From positions 5,261,501 through 5,325,500 of the forward strand of contig NZ_CP060295.1 of NCBI RefSeq assembly GCF_014302995.1: a stretch of DNA of 64,000 nucleotides, in the 5' to 3' direction. Shown here piece after piece: positions 20,771 to 29,800 of the stretch. The stretch's first letter is position 1; each line of letters opens with the position of its first letter. A model generated the notes under the pieces. It was not told the DNA's origin. It saw only the letters and a list, made by a program, of their open reading frames with translations, and did not search any database. This DNA is from Variovorax sp. PAMC26660 (GTDB lineage Bacteria; Pseudomonadota; Gammaproteobacteria; Burkholderiales; Burkholderiaceae_C). Made by a program: the position numbers and the translations under genes.

Positions 20771-21687
20771 GTTCCGGCCTGTTGCAGAAGATGCTGAGCC
20801 AGTAGTTTCGCCGCTGGGGCGAGTCTTGCCCCAGTCTTCGTCGCCATCAGCAGCCGCCGTGTGGCCCACGCTTCCTTGAGCCGCACCACCTTCAGGTCCA
20901 GTGCCGTGACCTGCGCCTTGCATGCTGCCAGCGGTACCACGCCGATGCCGAGGTTGGCGGCGATCATGTGGCACATCGCATCGAAGCTGCGCACCTGCAC
21001 GCGCAGGCGCATCGGAATGCCAGCTTGCTCGGCGGCGCGCGATGTGAGTTCCAGCAGTGAGCTGCTGCGGTTCAAGCCAACGAATTCATGCGCCAGGCAA
21101 GTCTTGAAATCGACCTGCCTTGCGCGTGTGCGGGCCAGCGGATGTTGTCTGGCGCACAGCACCACGAGTTCGTCGGTCTGGAAGGGCGCCACGTCGAGGC
21201 CGTAGGCGGGCGTGTTCTCGGCGAACACGCCGACGTCGGCCAGGCCATCGACCAGCGCGCGCACGATGTCGCCGCTCAGTTGCTCCTCGACCTCGACACG
21301 AATGTCGGGATGCTGGCCTAAAAAGGCGGCAAGCGTCGAGGGCAGAAACTCCGTCAGCGCCGACATGTTGGCCCACAGCCGGACGTGCCCGCGCACGCCG
21401 CTCGAGTAGTCGTTGAGCTCGTTGCTGAACTGCTCGAAGCCCTGGAACAGCCGCATCGCATGCTGCATGGCCACGTGGCCTGCAGGCGTGAGCGCGATGC
21501 CTTGTGAACTGCGCTCGAGCAGCTTCGATCCCGTCGCCGCCTCGAAGTCGGAAAGCCGCCGGCTCGCCGCCGACAACGCGAGGTGACAGGCCTCCGCGCC
21601 CTTGGTGATGCTGCCGGATTGAGCGACGGCGCAGAAGAGGCGCAATGTGACGAAGTCGACGCGGGCCGGATTGATGGGGCTTGCCAT
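20767..21687 (-). CDS. LysR-family transcriptional regulator
   Basis: This is a 306-residue LysR regulator with the winged helix at residues 10-70 (FCAVAQSGSITKGAEACHLALSAASRRLSDFE) and a two-lobe effector domain (VRGHVRLWANMSALTEFLP..., VVPLAACKA). It is transcribed away from the yjfI cassette and overlaps the following metallopeptidase gene by four bases. Control targets may be its own operon or the divergent stress cassette 140 bases away, but no clear LysR box was identified. Confidence 0.88.
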   Translation of the reverse strand: MASPINPARVDFVTLRLFCAVAQSGSITKGAEACHLALSAASRRLSDFEAATGSKLLERSSQGIALTPAGHVAMQHAMRLFQGFEQFSNELNDYSSGVRGHVRLWANMSALTEFLPSTLAAFLGQHPDIRVEVEEQLSGDIVRALVDGLADVGVFAENTPAYGLDVAPFQTDELVVLCARQHPLARTRARQVDFKTCLAHEFVGLNRSSSLLELTSRAAEQAGIPMRLRVQVRSFDAMCHMIAANLGIGVVPLAACKAQVTALDLKVVRLKEAWATRRLLMATKTGARLAPAAKLLAQHLLQQAGT

Positions 21688-21746
21688 CGGCGGATTCTAG
21701 AGAGCGTGCAAGTGCCCTAAGTCATGACGTGAACCAAATAACTCGT

Positions 21747-21775
21747 TTGACATGTTATGTCGGAGCGCCTACAGT
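21747..21775 (+). promoter_or_regulatory. sigma-70 promoter of the PspA/flotillin cassette
   Basis: TTGACA at 21747-21752 and TACAGT at 21770-21775 are spaced by 17 bases, 53 bases upstream of the yjfI-like start. All genes to 33589 are on this strand with short gaps or overlaps, so this promoter could drive the whole cassette. Confidence 0.7.
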
Positions 21776-21827
21776 GAACCCATCGAAGCCCGCCCGCTTC
21801 CATCGGTACTCAACCACAAGGAGAGGT

Positions 21828-22244
21828 ATGCAATCACTGCTCGATCAACTCAAGGGACTGGACACGCTGGCCGGCGCCGCGATGGGAGGCCTGCCCGTGC
21901 AGTTGCAGCCCATTCCGGGCAGCACGCCCGTGGTCCAGGTGAGCATCGAGGGGCGCGACGAGCTGCCGATCTTCATCACCAGTTCGGACATGCAGATCAT
22001 CTGCATCTGCTACCTCTGGACCGAGGAAGAAGTCAAGCCCGCGCGCCGCACCGAGCTGCTCGAATCGCTGCTCGACCTGAACCCTTCGGTGCCGCTCTCG
22101 TCCTTCGGCCGTGTCGATGGCCGCTACGTGCTCACCGGCGCGCTGGGGCGCGATGCGAGCGTCGAAGACATCGCACGCGAAGTGGCCGTGCTCAGTGACA
22201 ACGCGCTCGATGCCCTGGACGCCTTGTCTGAATTCCTGAACTAA
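21828..22244 (+). CDS. yjfI: YjfI-like protein (DUF2170)
   Basis: This 138-residue acidic cytoplasmic protein resembles E. coli YjfI, encoded beside the PspA paralogue YjfJ. Recognisable segments are SIEGRDELPIFITSSDMQIICICYLW and LLDLNPSVPLSSFGRVDGRYVLTGALG. AAGGAG precedes the ATG at 21828. It is the first gene of the cassette and is followed after 15 bases by the PspA-like gene, the same order as yjfIJ in enterobacteria. No enzymatic motif is visible, and a partner or regulator role for the PspA protein is inferred. Confidence 0.85.
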   Translation: MQSLLDQLKGLDTLAGAAMGGLPVQLQPIPGSTPVVQVSIEGRDELPIFITSSDMQIICICYLWTEEEVKPARRTELLESLLDLNPSVPLSSFGRVDGRYVLTGALGRDASVEDIAREVAVLSDNALDALDALSEFLN

Positions 22245-22259
22245 GCGGAGAAGATCACC

Positions 22260-22973
22260 ATGACAGTCATCAAGAAGCTGGTCACCTTGCTGCGCGGCAG
22301 CGCGCGCGAAATCGGCGAAAGCGTGGTCGACAGCAACGCCACGCGCATCTACGAACAGGAAATCATCGATGCCAAGCACAGCATCGAGAAGGCCAAGGGC
22401 GACCTCACGGGCGTGATGGCCAAGGAGATGCAATCGGCCCGCGAGATCGAGCGCCTGAAGAACGAAGCCACGCGCTACGAAGGGCTTGCGCTCGAAGCAC
22501 TCAACAAGACGCAGGAAGGCCTGGCGCTCGACGTGGCGGCCAAGGTCGGTGCACTTGAGCAGGAGCTTGAAGAGCAGGCCAAGGCGCACGCGTCCTATTC
22601 GCTGCAGGTGTCCAGGCTCAAGGAGCTGATCAAGTCGGCCGAGGCGCGCATCCGCGAGCACGAGCGCGAGATCGGCATTGCCAAGACCACCGAGAGCGTC
22701 TACCGCGCCACGCAGTCGATCTCCGAGAACATCGGCAGCGGCGGTTCGCGCCTCGCCAATGCGCGCGAGTCGCTGGAGCGCATTCGCGCGCGCCACGAAG
22801 ACCTGGCCGACCGCATGACGGCGAGCCAGTCGCTCGAAAACGAACTCGGCCACAGTGCGCTCGAAAAGAAGCTGGCGGCTGCGGGCATCGGCAGCGAAGT
22901 CGACCGTGCCGGCAAGGTGATGGAACGCATCCGGGCCCGCCAGGCCAAGCCGGCCGCCCCCGAGGCGCAATGA
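22260..22973 (+). CDS. yjfJ: PspA/IM30 family membrane-stress protein (YjfJ-like)
   Basis: The 237-residue protein is nearly all helical coiled coil, starting with an amphipathic N-terminal helix (KLVTLLRGSAREIGESVVDSN) and continuing in long heptad stretches to about residue 230. This is the PspA/IM30/Vipp1 architecture, related to ESCRT-III proteins that assemble on and repair membranes. Gene order with yjfI supports the YjfJ subgroup. It overlaps the next ORF by four bases (ATGA). It presumably works with the downstream flotillin and AAA+ ATPase at the inner membrane. Confidence 0.88.
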   Translation: MTVIKKLVTLLRGSAREIGESVVDSNATRIYEQEIIDAKHSIEKAKGDLTGVMAKEMQSAREIERLKNEATRYEGLALEALNKTQEGLALDVAAKVGALEQELEEQAKAHASYSLQVSRLKELIKSAEARIREHEREIGIAKTTESVYRATQSISENIGSGGSRLANARESLERIRARHEDLADRMTASQSLENELGHSALEKKLAAAGIGSEVDRAGKVMERIRARQAKPAAPEAQ

Positions 22974-23326
22974 CCGTGCGGGTCAAGCCGGTTCGCTGGC
23001 AAGGCTCGGACGAAGCGATACGCGCGGTCCAGGTTGCGTTCGACGTGGAAGAGGCCGTGCTGGAGGCGGTGCGCACGGCTGCTTTCGCGCAGCACGTGTC
23101 CACCTCCGACCAGATCCGGCAGGTGCTCGGCCTGGCGACCACATCGAAACCCAAGCGGCCGCGGCTGACCGTGTCGCTCAATGCGGCAGACTACGAGTTT
23201 CTGGCGGCGCGATACGGGCTCGCGCCGGACGACCGCCTGGCCATCAAGGAGAGGGCCACGCGCGACCTGATTGCATTTGCCAGTGGAAAGAAGGGCGCCG
23301 GCACAGGGAAGCCGGGCCGCAAATAG
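22970..23326 (+). CDS. unknown 118-residue protein with two ribbon-helix-helix-like motifs
   Basis: I do not recognise this protein by name. The two halves each look like a short strand followed by two helices: VQVAFDVEEAVLEAVRTAAF plus STSDQIRQVLGL, and RLTVSLNAADYEFLAARYGL plus LAIKERATRDLI. This is the spacing of ribbon-helix-helix DNA-binding motifs, although it could also be an interaction domain. The C-terminus is basic (KKGAGTGKPGRK). It overlaps the PspA-like gene as ATGA and precedes the YqiJ-like gene by 34 bases. It might be a cassette-specific regulator or adaptor, which is inference only. Confidence 0.7.
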   Translation: MTVRVKPVRWQGSDEAIRAVQVAFDVEEAVLEAVRTAAFAQHVSTSDQIRQVLGLATTSKPKRPRLTVSLNAADYEFLAARYGLAPDDRLAIKERATRDLIAFASGKKGAGTGKPGRK

Positions 23327-23360
23327 AACAACGAACAACAACCCGCACGCGGGAGGATCA

Positions 23361-24041
23361 ATGGGCGATTTCATCGGAGCGGTAACGGGTTACCCCACCG
23401 CGATCTACACGGTACTGCTTGGCGTCGTGGTGATCTACTGGGCGCTTGCGGTGCTTGGCATGATCGATATCGGGCATTCCGGTATCGACCTGCATGTCGA
23501 GGCGCCGCATGTGCACGTCGATGCGCCCACGGTCCACGCGCACGCCGACACCGACAGCCACGACATCGGCCACATCGCCAGCTACGTGGTCGCCTTCGGT
23601 CTGAACGGCGTGCCGTTCTCGGTGGCCGTGAGTCTGCTGGTGCTGGTGTCGTGGACGGTGTGCTGCCTCGGTGGCGAATGGCTGTTGCCGCTGGTGCCGA
23701 CGATGCCGCTCAAGCTGCTGGCCGGCACCGTGCTGCTGGTGGCCAGCGCCGTCATCGCCATTCCCGTCACCGCCGTGGCCATCCGTCCGCTGCACGGCTT
23801 GTTCGTGAGCCACACGGCCGTGACCAACGCCGCGCTGGTCGGCCAGTTGTGCCGTGTCGTCACAGGCGCGGTGAACGAAAAGGACGGCCGTGCCGAAGTG
23901 GCCCGCCGCGGCGCCAGCCTGAACATTCGCGTCTGGGCCCCCGTGCCCAACACGCTCAAGCGCGGCTCGCAAGCGCTGATCATCGAATACGACGAGGTGG
24001 CTGCACGCTACCTGATCGCGCCTCACGACGACACCGTCTGA
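23361..24041 (+). CDS. yqiJ: YqiJ-like OB-fold inner-membrane protein
   Basis: The 226-residue protein has an N-terminal membrane segment (AIYTVLLGVVVIYWALAVLGMI) and a histidine-rich stretch (about residues 40-75, around ten His). Two further hydrophobic segments follow (about 75-150), then a C-terminal OB-fold-like beta domain (LVGQLCRVVTGAVNEKDGRAEV...LIIEYDEVAARYLI). In E. coli yqiJ precedes the flotillin gene yqiK, and the same order holds here with 58 bases between. GGGAGG precedes the ATG. NfeD/YqiJ-type partners generally organise or stabilise flotillin assemblies. Confidence 0.85.
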   Translation: MGDFIGAVTGYPTAIYTVLLGVVVIYWALAVLGMIDIGHSGIDLHVEAPHVHVDAPTVHAHADTDSHDIGHIASYVVAFGLNGVPFSVAVSLLVLVSWTVCCLGGEWLLPLVPTMPLKLLAGTVLLVASAVIAIPVTAVAIRPLHGLFVSHTAVTNAALVGQLCRVVTGAVNEKDGRAEVARRGASLNIRVWAPVPNTLKRGSQALIIEYDEVAARYLIAPHDDTV

Positions 24042-24099
24042 CCGCGCCACATCCTCCCATCAACTGTTCTTTCGCTCTCAAAGCATCTCTGGAGAAAAA

Positions 24100-26268
24100 A
24101 TGGAGCCCATCCTCTTTGCCGTCGTCATACTGGCCGTTGTCCTGCTCGGCCTGTTCGCGATGTTCGCCAAGTTCTATCGCAAGATCGAACAGGGCCACGC
24201 ACTCATCGTGAACACGCTGCGCGCCGAGCCCGAGGTGACCTTCACCGGACGGATGGTCTACCCGATCATCCACAAGGCCGAACTGATGGACATCTCCGTC
24301 AAGACCATCGAGATCGACCGCTCCGGCAATGAAGGCCTCATCTGCCGCGACAACATCCGCGCCGACATCAAGGTGAAGTTCTTCGTGCGCGTCAACAAGA
24401 CGGCCGACGACGTGCTCAAGGTGGCACAGGGCATCGGCTGCGCGCGCGCCTCCAACCACGAGACGCTCGAAGAGCTGTTCTCGGCCAAATTCTCCGAAGC
24501 GCTGAAGACGGTCGGCAAGTCGATGGACTTCGTCGATCTCTACCAGGCGCGCGACGGCTTTCGCGACCAGATCATCAGCCAGATCGGCAACGACCTGTCG
24601 GGCTACGTGCTCGAAGACGCCGCCATCGACTACCTGGAGCAAACGCCGCTGTCCGAGCTGGACGCCAACAACATCCTCGATGCGCAGGGCATCAAGAAGA
24701 TCACCGAGTTGACGGCGGTCGAGCATGTGCGCACCAACGAGCTGCGCCGCAACGAGGAAATGCAGATCAAGAAGAAGAACGTCGAGACGCAGGAAGCCCT
24801 GCTCGAACTCGAACGCCAGCAAGCCGATGCCACCTCGCGCCAGCACCGCGAAATTGCCAGCGTGCGCGCCCGCGAAGAAGCCGAAACTTCCAAGATCCAG
24901 TCCGAGGAGCGCACCAAATCCGAGACCGCGCGCCTGCTCTCGGAGCAGACCGTGTCGGTGCAGCAGGAAAACGTGCAGCGCGAAAAGGAAGTGGCCGAGA
25001 ACAACCGCAAGCGCGCGGTGGCCATCGAGGAAGAAAAGGTCACGCGTGCACGCGACCTCGAAATCGTCGACCGCGAAAAAGAAGTGACGCTGCAGCGCAT
25101 CGAGAAGGACAAGGCCGTCGAAGTGCAGAAGAAGGCCATTGCCGACGTGATCCGCGAGCGCATCGTGGTCGAGCGCACGGTGGCCGAGCAGGAAGAAGCC
25201 ATCAAGGAACTGCGCGTGGTGGCCGAGGCCGAGCGCACCAAGAAGTCCGTCGTGATCATGGCCGAGGGCCAGGCCGAAGAGAAGATGGTGATCGACGTCA
25301 AGGCGGCCGAAACGCAGGAAAAGCGCGCGCGCCACAAGGCACTCGAAGAGATCACGCTAGCCGATGCCAAGCTCAAGGTGGCCGAGCGTGATGCCGAATC
25401 GAAGAAGCGCGAAGCCGAAGGCGTCGAGGCCATTTCCGCCGCGCCGGGCCTTGCTGCGGCCAAGGTCGAAATTGCCACCGCGCAAGCCCGGCTCGCCAGC
25501 TTCGAGGCCGAAGCCTCGGGCAAGGAAAAGATGGGTCTGGCCGATGTGCATGTGCGCCAGGCTGACGCCGACGCCATCCTCAAGGCGGGCCAAGCCGATG
25601 CACAGGTGATCGAGGCACGCTCGCAGGCCGAAGCCGCCGGCATGCGCGCCAAGTACGACGCAGAAGCCTCGGGCAAGGAAAAGCTCGGCCTTGCCGAAGT
25701 GAACGTGCGTACCGCCGATGCCGAAGCCACCCTGAAGTCCGGCCAGGCCGACGCACAGGTGATCGAAGCCCGCTTCAACGCCGAGGCCAAGGGCCTGCAT
25801 GAAAAGTTCGAGGCCATGAAGTCGATGAGCCCCGAAACGCGCGACCACGAAGAGTTCCGCATGCGCCTGGAAAAGTCGCACATCGAGACCATGAAGGGCA
25901 TCGACGCGCAAACCTCCATTGCCAAGGAACAGGCCGAGGTGCTGGGCACGGCGCTGTCCAACGCCAAGATCGACATCGTGGGCGGCTCGGGCGATTACTT
26001 CGACAGCTTCGTGCGCTCGCTCTCCGTGGGCAAGGGCATCGACGGTGTCATTTCCAAGAGCAACGCGCTGCAGGTCGCCTTCAAGGACCAGCTTTCGGGC
26101 GATCGCGACGTGGTGAAGGACGTGCGCGACATCGTCGGCGCACTCGGCAGTTCGTCGGGCGAGATCCAGAACCTCAGCGTGGCCTCGCTGATGAGCAAGA
26201 TCGCCAGCGACGGCAGCGAAAGCCAGAAGACCGCCTTGCAGAACCTGATCTCCACCTTCCGCAACTGA
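24100..26268 (+). CDS. yqiK: flotillin-family protein YqiK
   Basis: The 722-residue protein has an N-terminal membrane anchor (ILFAVVILAVVLLGLFAMFA), an SPFH/band-7 domain (about 25-220, including MVYPIIHKAELMDISVKTIEI and CRDNIRADIKVKFFVRV), and a very long Ala/Glu/Lys-rich coiled coil. It ends in a Gly/Ser-containing flotillin tail (IVGGSGDYFDSFVRSLSVGKGIDG). Residues about 474-575 contain two copies of a 51-residue repeat starting GKEKMGLADV and GKEKLGLAEV. Flotillins scaffold membrane microdomains. Its gene lies between yqiJ and a zinc-ribbon gene in the PspA cassette. Confidence 0.9.
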   Translation: MEPILFAVVILAVVLLGLFAMFAKFYRKIEQGHALIVNTLRAEPEVTFTGRMVYPIIHKAELMDISVKTIEIDRSGNEGLICRDNIRADIKVKFFVRVNKTADDVLKVAQGIGCARASNHETLEELFSAKFSEALKTVGKSMDFVDLYQARDGFRDQIISQIGNDLSGYVLEDAAIDYLEQTPLSELDANNILDAQGIKKITELTAVEHVRTNELRRNEEMQIKKKNVETQEALLELERQQADATSRQHREIASVRAREEAETSKIQSEERTKSETARLLSEQTVSVQQENVQREKEVAENNRKRAVAIEEEKVTRARDLEIVDREKEVTLQRIEKDKAVEVQKKAIADVIRERIVVERTVAEQEEAIKELRVVAEAERTKKSVVIMAEGQAEEKMVIDVKAAETQEKRARHKALEEITLADAKLKVAERDAESKKREAEGVEAISAAPGLAAAKVEIATAQARLASFEAEASGKEKMGLADVHVRQADADAILKAGQADAQVIEARSQAEAAGMRAKYDAEASGKEKLGLAEVNVRTADAEATLKSGQADAQVIEARFNAEAKGLHEKFEAMKSMSPETRDHEEFRMRLEKSHIETMKGIDAQTSIAKEQAEVLGTALSNAKIDIVGGSGDYFDSFVRSLSVGKGIDGVISKSNALQVAFKDQLSGDRDVVKDVRDIVGALGSSSGEIQNLSVASLMSKIASDGSESQKTALQNLISTFRN

Positions 26269-26281
26269 AGCGGGGCGCGCG

Positions 26282-26827
26282 ATGAACCCGAACCTGAAGT
26301 GCAGCTGTTCCGCGCACACGGCCATGCAGCCCGTGGCACTGGCCGAGGCCTTGCTCGGCGTGCATTGCGCCGACTGCAACGGCATGGTGATGGCCATGGA
26401 CGACTGGCGCGCCTGGAAGGCCGCCGACGCGAGCCGGGTGCCGCATGCCGTCGACGACGAGGTGATCGAGGTGTTCGACGCCACGGCCGTGCGCCACTGC
26501 CCCGCATGCGACCGCCTCATGCAGCGCCTGCGCGTCAGCGCCGGGCCCGACTTTCGCATCGACCGCTGCGTGGCCTGCCAGAACCTGTGGTTCGACCCGG
26601 GCGAATGGCGTGCCATCGTCAGCCGCGGCCTGGCCGGCCGGCTCGACGAGCTGCTGTCCGACGGCTGGCAGCGCCGCCTGCAGACCGAAGAAGTGCGCGA
26701 GGTGCGGCTTGCCGCGCTGCGCCGCCGCTACGGCATTGAATGCATCGATGAGCTGGACCGCATCCGCGCCTGGCTCGACACCCAGCCTCACCGCGACGAA
26801 CTGCTCGCACTGCTGCGCGCGGACTGA
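26282..26827 (+). CDS. zinc-ribbon protein (TFIIB-type zinc finger)
   Basis: This is a 181-residue cytoplasmic protein. A Cys pair motif near the N-terminus (CSCS ... CADC) and a TFIIB-type zinc ribbon at about residues 75-115 (CPACDRLMQRL ... DRCVACQNLWFDPGEW) are visible. The second is the classic form of small bacterial zf-TFIIB proteins, where CPxC and CxxC bind one zinc and are followed by WFDxGE. The C-terminal third is helical and charged. It lies 13 bases after the flotillin gene and 12 bases before the giant ATPase gene. An adaptor role is probable, but the function is unassigned. Confidence 0.8.
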   Translation: MNPNLKCSCSAHTAMQPVALAEALLGVHCADCNGMVMAMDDWRAWKAADASRVPHAVDDEVIEVFDATAVRHCPACDRLMQRLRVSAGPDFRIDRCVACQNLWFDPGEWRAIVSRGLAGRLDELLSDGWQRRLQTEEVREVRLAALRRRYGIECIDELDRIRAWLDTQPHRDELLALLRAD

Positions 26828-26839
26828 CCGCGCCGATCT

Positions 26840-29800
26840 ATGCAACCAACGGAAGAAACGGGCGCGCCGTCCGGCGCGGAAGCCCCAACGGACCAGACCG
26901 AAGCCCTGGTGTCCGGCAGCGGCAGCTACGACCTGCTGAAGAAACGCCTGGAAACCCAGGGCGAGGGCTTGCTGAAGAAGACGCAGGCACTCAACGAACA
27001 GCGGCTGGCCGAGTTCGGCCGCTCCGACCAGACGCTGATCCTGCGCACTCGCGCGCGCACCGAGAACAACGCCGTGGCGCGCGACCTCGTGCGCATTGGC
27101 GACCTGCTTTTGTTCGGCTACAACGTCTTCATCGGCCTGCGCAAGGAAACGGCGGTCGACGACGTGTTCGGCCTGTACCGCCTGGTGTCTCCCGGCGAAG
27201 GTGGCGACAGCGACGAGCTGCAGCCCGTGCTGCTGGCCGGCACCTTCCTCGAAGATACGCGCTTCGCCTCCGACTTTCGCGAGCTGTACGCCTACTACAA
27301 GCAGGCCACGCTGCTGCAGTTGCGCGTCACGCAGGACAAGCTGCTCGCGTCTTTCCAGATCGGCCAGCAACTGCACGACGTGCGCGTGTTCCGCTGGGCC
27401 ATCGAGCGCGACGGCAGCATCCACTACATCGACAACCGCGGCGAGCGCGACATCGCCTTGCCGGCGAGCCACGATTTCGAGTGGACCGTTGCCACGCGCG
27501 AAGACCATGTGGGCGGCAAGCATCCGCATGTGAACGTGCTCGACACGGTGTTCGTCGAAACGCTGGGCGGTGACCTCACCGTCAAGATCGAGAACAACAC
27601 CGAGACCGGCCTGGGCATCTACAGCGAGCCGGTGGAAGACAAGAGCCAGTCGCTCACCGACGCCGAGATCGCCTGGGCCAAGCTCGGCATGCTGATCCTG
27701 CTGCGCGTGAAGCCCTACCGCGAGCAGGTCACGCGCTACCTGGTGTTCAACATCCGCACGCAGCAGGTCGAGCGCATCGACGCCATCGGCGGCTCCTGCG
27801 TGCAGTTGCCCGAAGACCACGGCATCATTTTTCCTGGCGGCTACTACCTGCAGTCGGGCGAGCACAAGCGCTTCGACCTGCCGGCCGAGACGGTCGAGAA
27901 CCTGCGCTTCAAGCGCATGCTGCGCTCGCCCAACGGCGAAGACGTGGCGTACATCTTCTACGACCCGAAACCGGGGCGTTATGCGATCTTCAACTACAAC
28001 CTGATCGACAAGAAGCTCGCGACGCCGATCATCGCCAACGGCTACGCGCGCTTTGCGGACGGCCGCATCCTGGTGTTCCACGACAACGACGGCGAGCCGA
28101 CGCGCGTGCACCCGATGCAGCTCTGGCAGACGCCGTTTGCCAGCGAAGAGCACGTGAGCGCGCAACCGGCCGCCACCGGCTTCTTCGGCAAGATCGGCAA
28201 TGCCGAGCTGGTGCGTGGCGTGTCCGATCTGATGGGCATTGCCCGCGCGGTGCGCGAGCAGGCACCCACGCGTGCCGCTTACGAAGACCTGATCCGCCAG
28301 TGCACGCGCGTCAGTGACGCCTATTTCTGGCTCGATGCGCCCGAAGCCACCGGCCTCATGGCCGAGCTGCGCAGCATCGCCGACGTGGCGCGCAGCACAC
28401 TGGCCGAGTTCGAGAAGGTCGACACCATCCGCCGCGAGACCGCGCGTGCGCTGCAGCGTGCTGAAGACGAACAGCATGCGTTGCTGGTCGACATTGCCAG
28501 CACGATCTGGCGCGCACCCGACGACTTCGTGAAGGCGCTGGCACGGCTGCGCGAACGCCGTGGCGCGCTGCAGATGCTCAAGGAGCTGCGCTACGCTGAC
28601 CTGCCGCGCATTGCCGCCATGGACGCTGCGCTCCAGATCGAGCAGCAGCGCATCGGCGAGCGCGCGATGCAGTTCCTGGCGGCCGACACGGCGTTCAACG
28701 GCCAGCGGCAGGCGCTGGACAAGCTGGCGCTCGAGCTGCCCAACCTCGCGACTTCGCCGGCCCTGGGCCAGATGCTCACGACGCTCGACGAGCAGGCCGC
28801 CGGCCTCGACCTGCTGACCGAGCAACTCGGCAGCCTGCCGGGCGGCGATGCGGTGATCCGCACGTCCATCCTCGACCGCATCTCGCTGATCTATGCGGAC
28901 ATCAATCGCATGCGTGCCGATGCACGCGCGCGGCGCAAATCGCTGGGCGCGACCGAGGCGCGGGCCGAGTTCGGCGCCCAGTTCAAGCTGTTCAGCCAGG
29001 CGGTCGAAAACGCGCTGGAATTCGCCGACACGCCCGAGAAGTGCGATGACGCGCTCACGCGCCTGCTGGCGCAACTGGAAGAAATCGAAGGCCGCTTTGC
29101 CGAGCAGGAAGACTTCCTGGCCGACATCGCCGAGAAGCGCGAGACCGTGTACGAAGCGCTGTCTGCCCGGCGCCAGAGCCTGGTCGAAGGCCAGCAGCGC
29201 CGTGCGCAAGGCGTGGTCAATGCGGCAGGCCGCATCCTCGACGGCATTCCGCGCCGCGTGGCGCAGCTCGGCGAACTGAGCCAGGTCCACAGCTACTTCG
29301 CGGCCGATCCGATGATCGGCAAGCTGCACACGCTGATCGCCGACCTGCGCACGCTGGGCGCCGCCGTGCAGGCCGACGAACTCGACACCCGCCTGAAGAC
29401 CGCACGCGACCAGGCCCTGCGTTCCGTGCGCGACAAGCGCGAACTGGTGAGCGAGGGCGGCGACACGCTGCGCCTGGGCCGCCACGCCTTCACCGTGCAC
29501 CGCCAGCCGATCGACCTGACACTGGTGGCCCGCGACGAAGGCATGGCCTACCAGGTCACCGGCACCGACTACCAGAGCCCGGTGAACGAACCCCGGCTGC
29601 TGCCGTTGCAGCGCTACTGGAACCAGTCGCTGGTGTCCGAAACCCCCGAGCTGTCGCGCGCCGAATATCTGGCTGGCCGCCTGTTGGAAGCACTGCTCGA
29701 CGGCAGGGCCGAGCGCAGCTGGGCCGAGGTGCTGACGCTGCTGGCCGAAGATCCGCTGCATCCGCAGCTGCTGGAGATGGTTCGCCGCTTCGCTGCTGCG

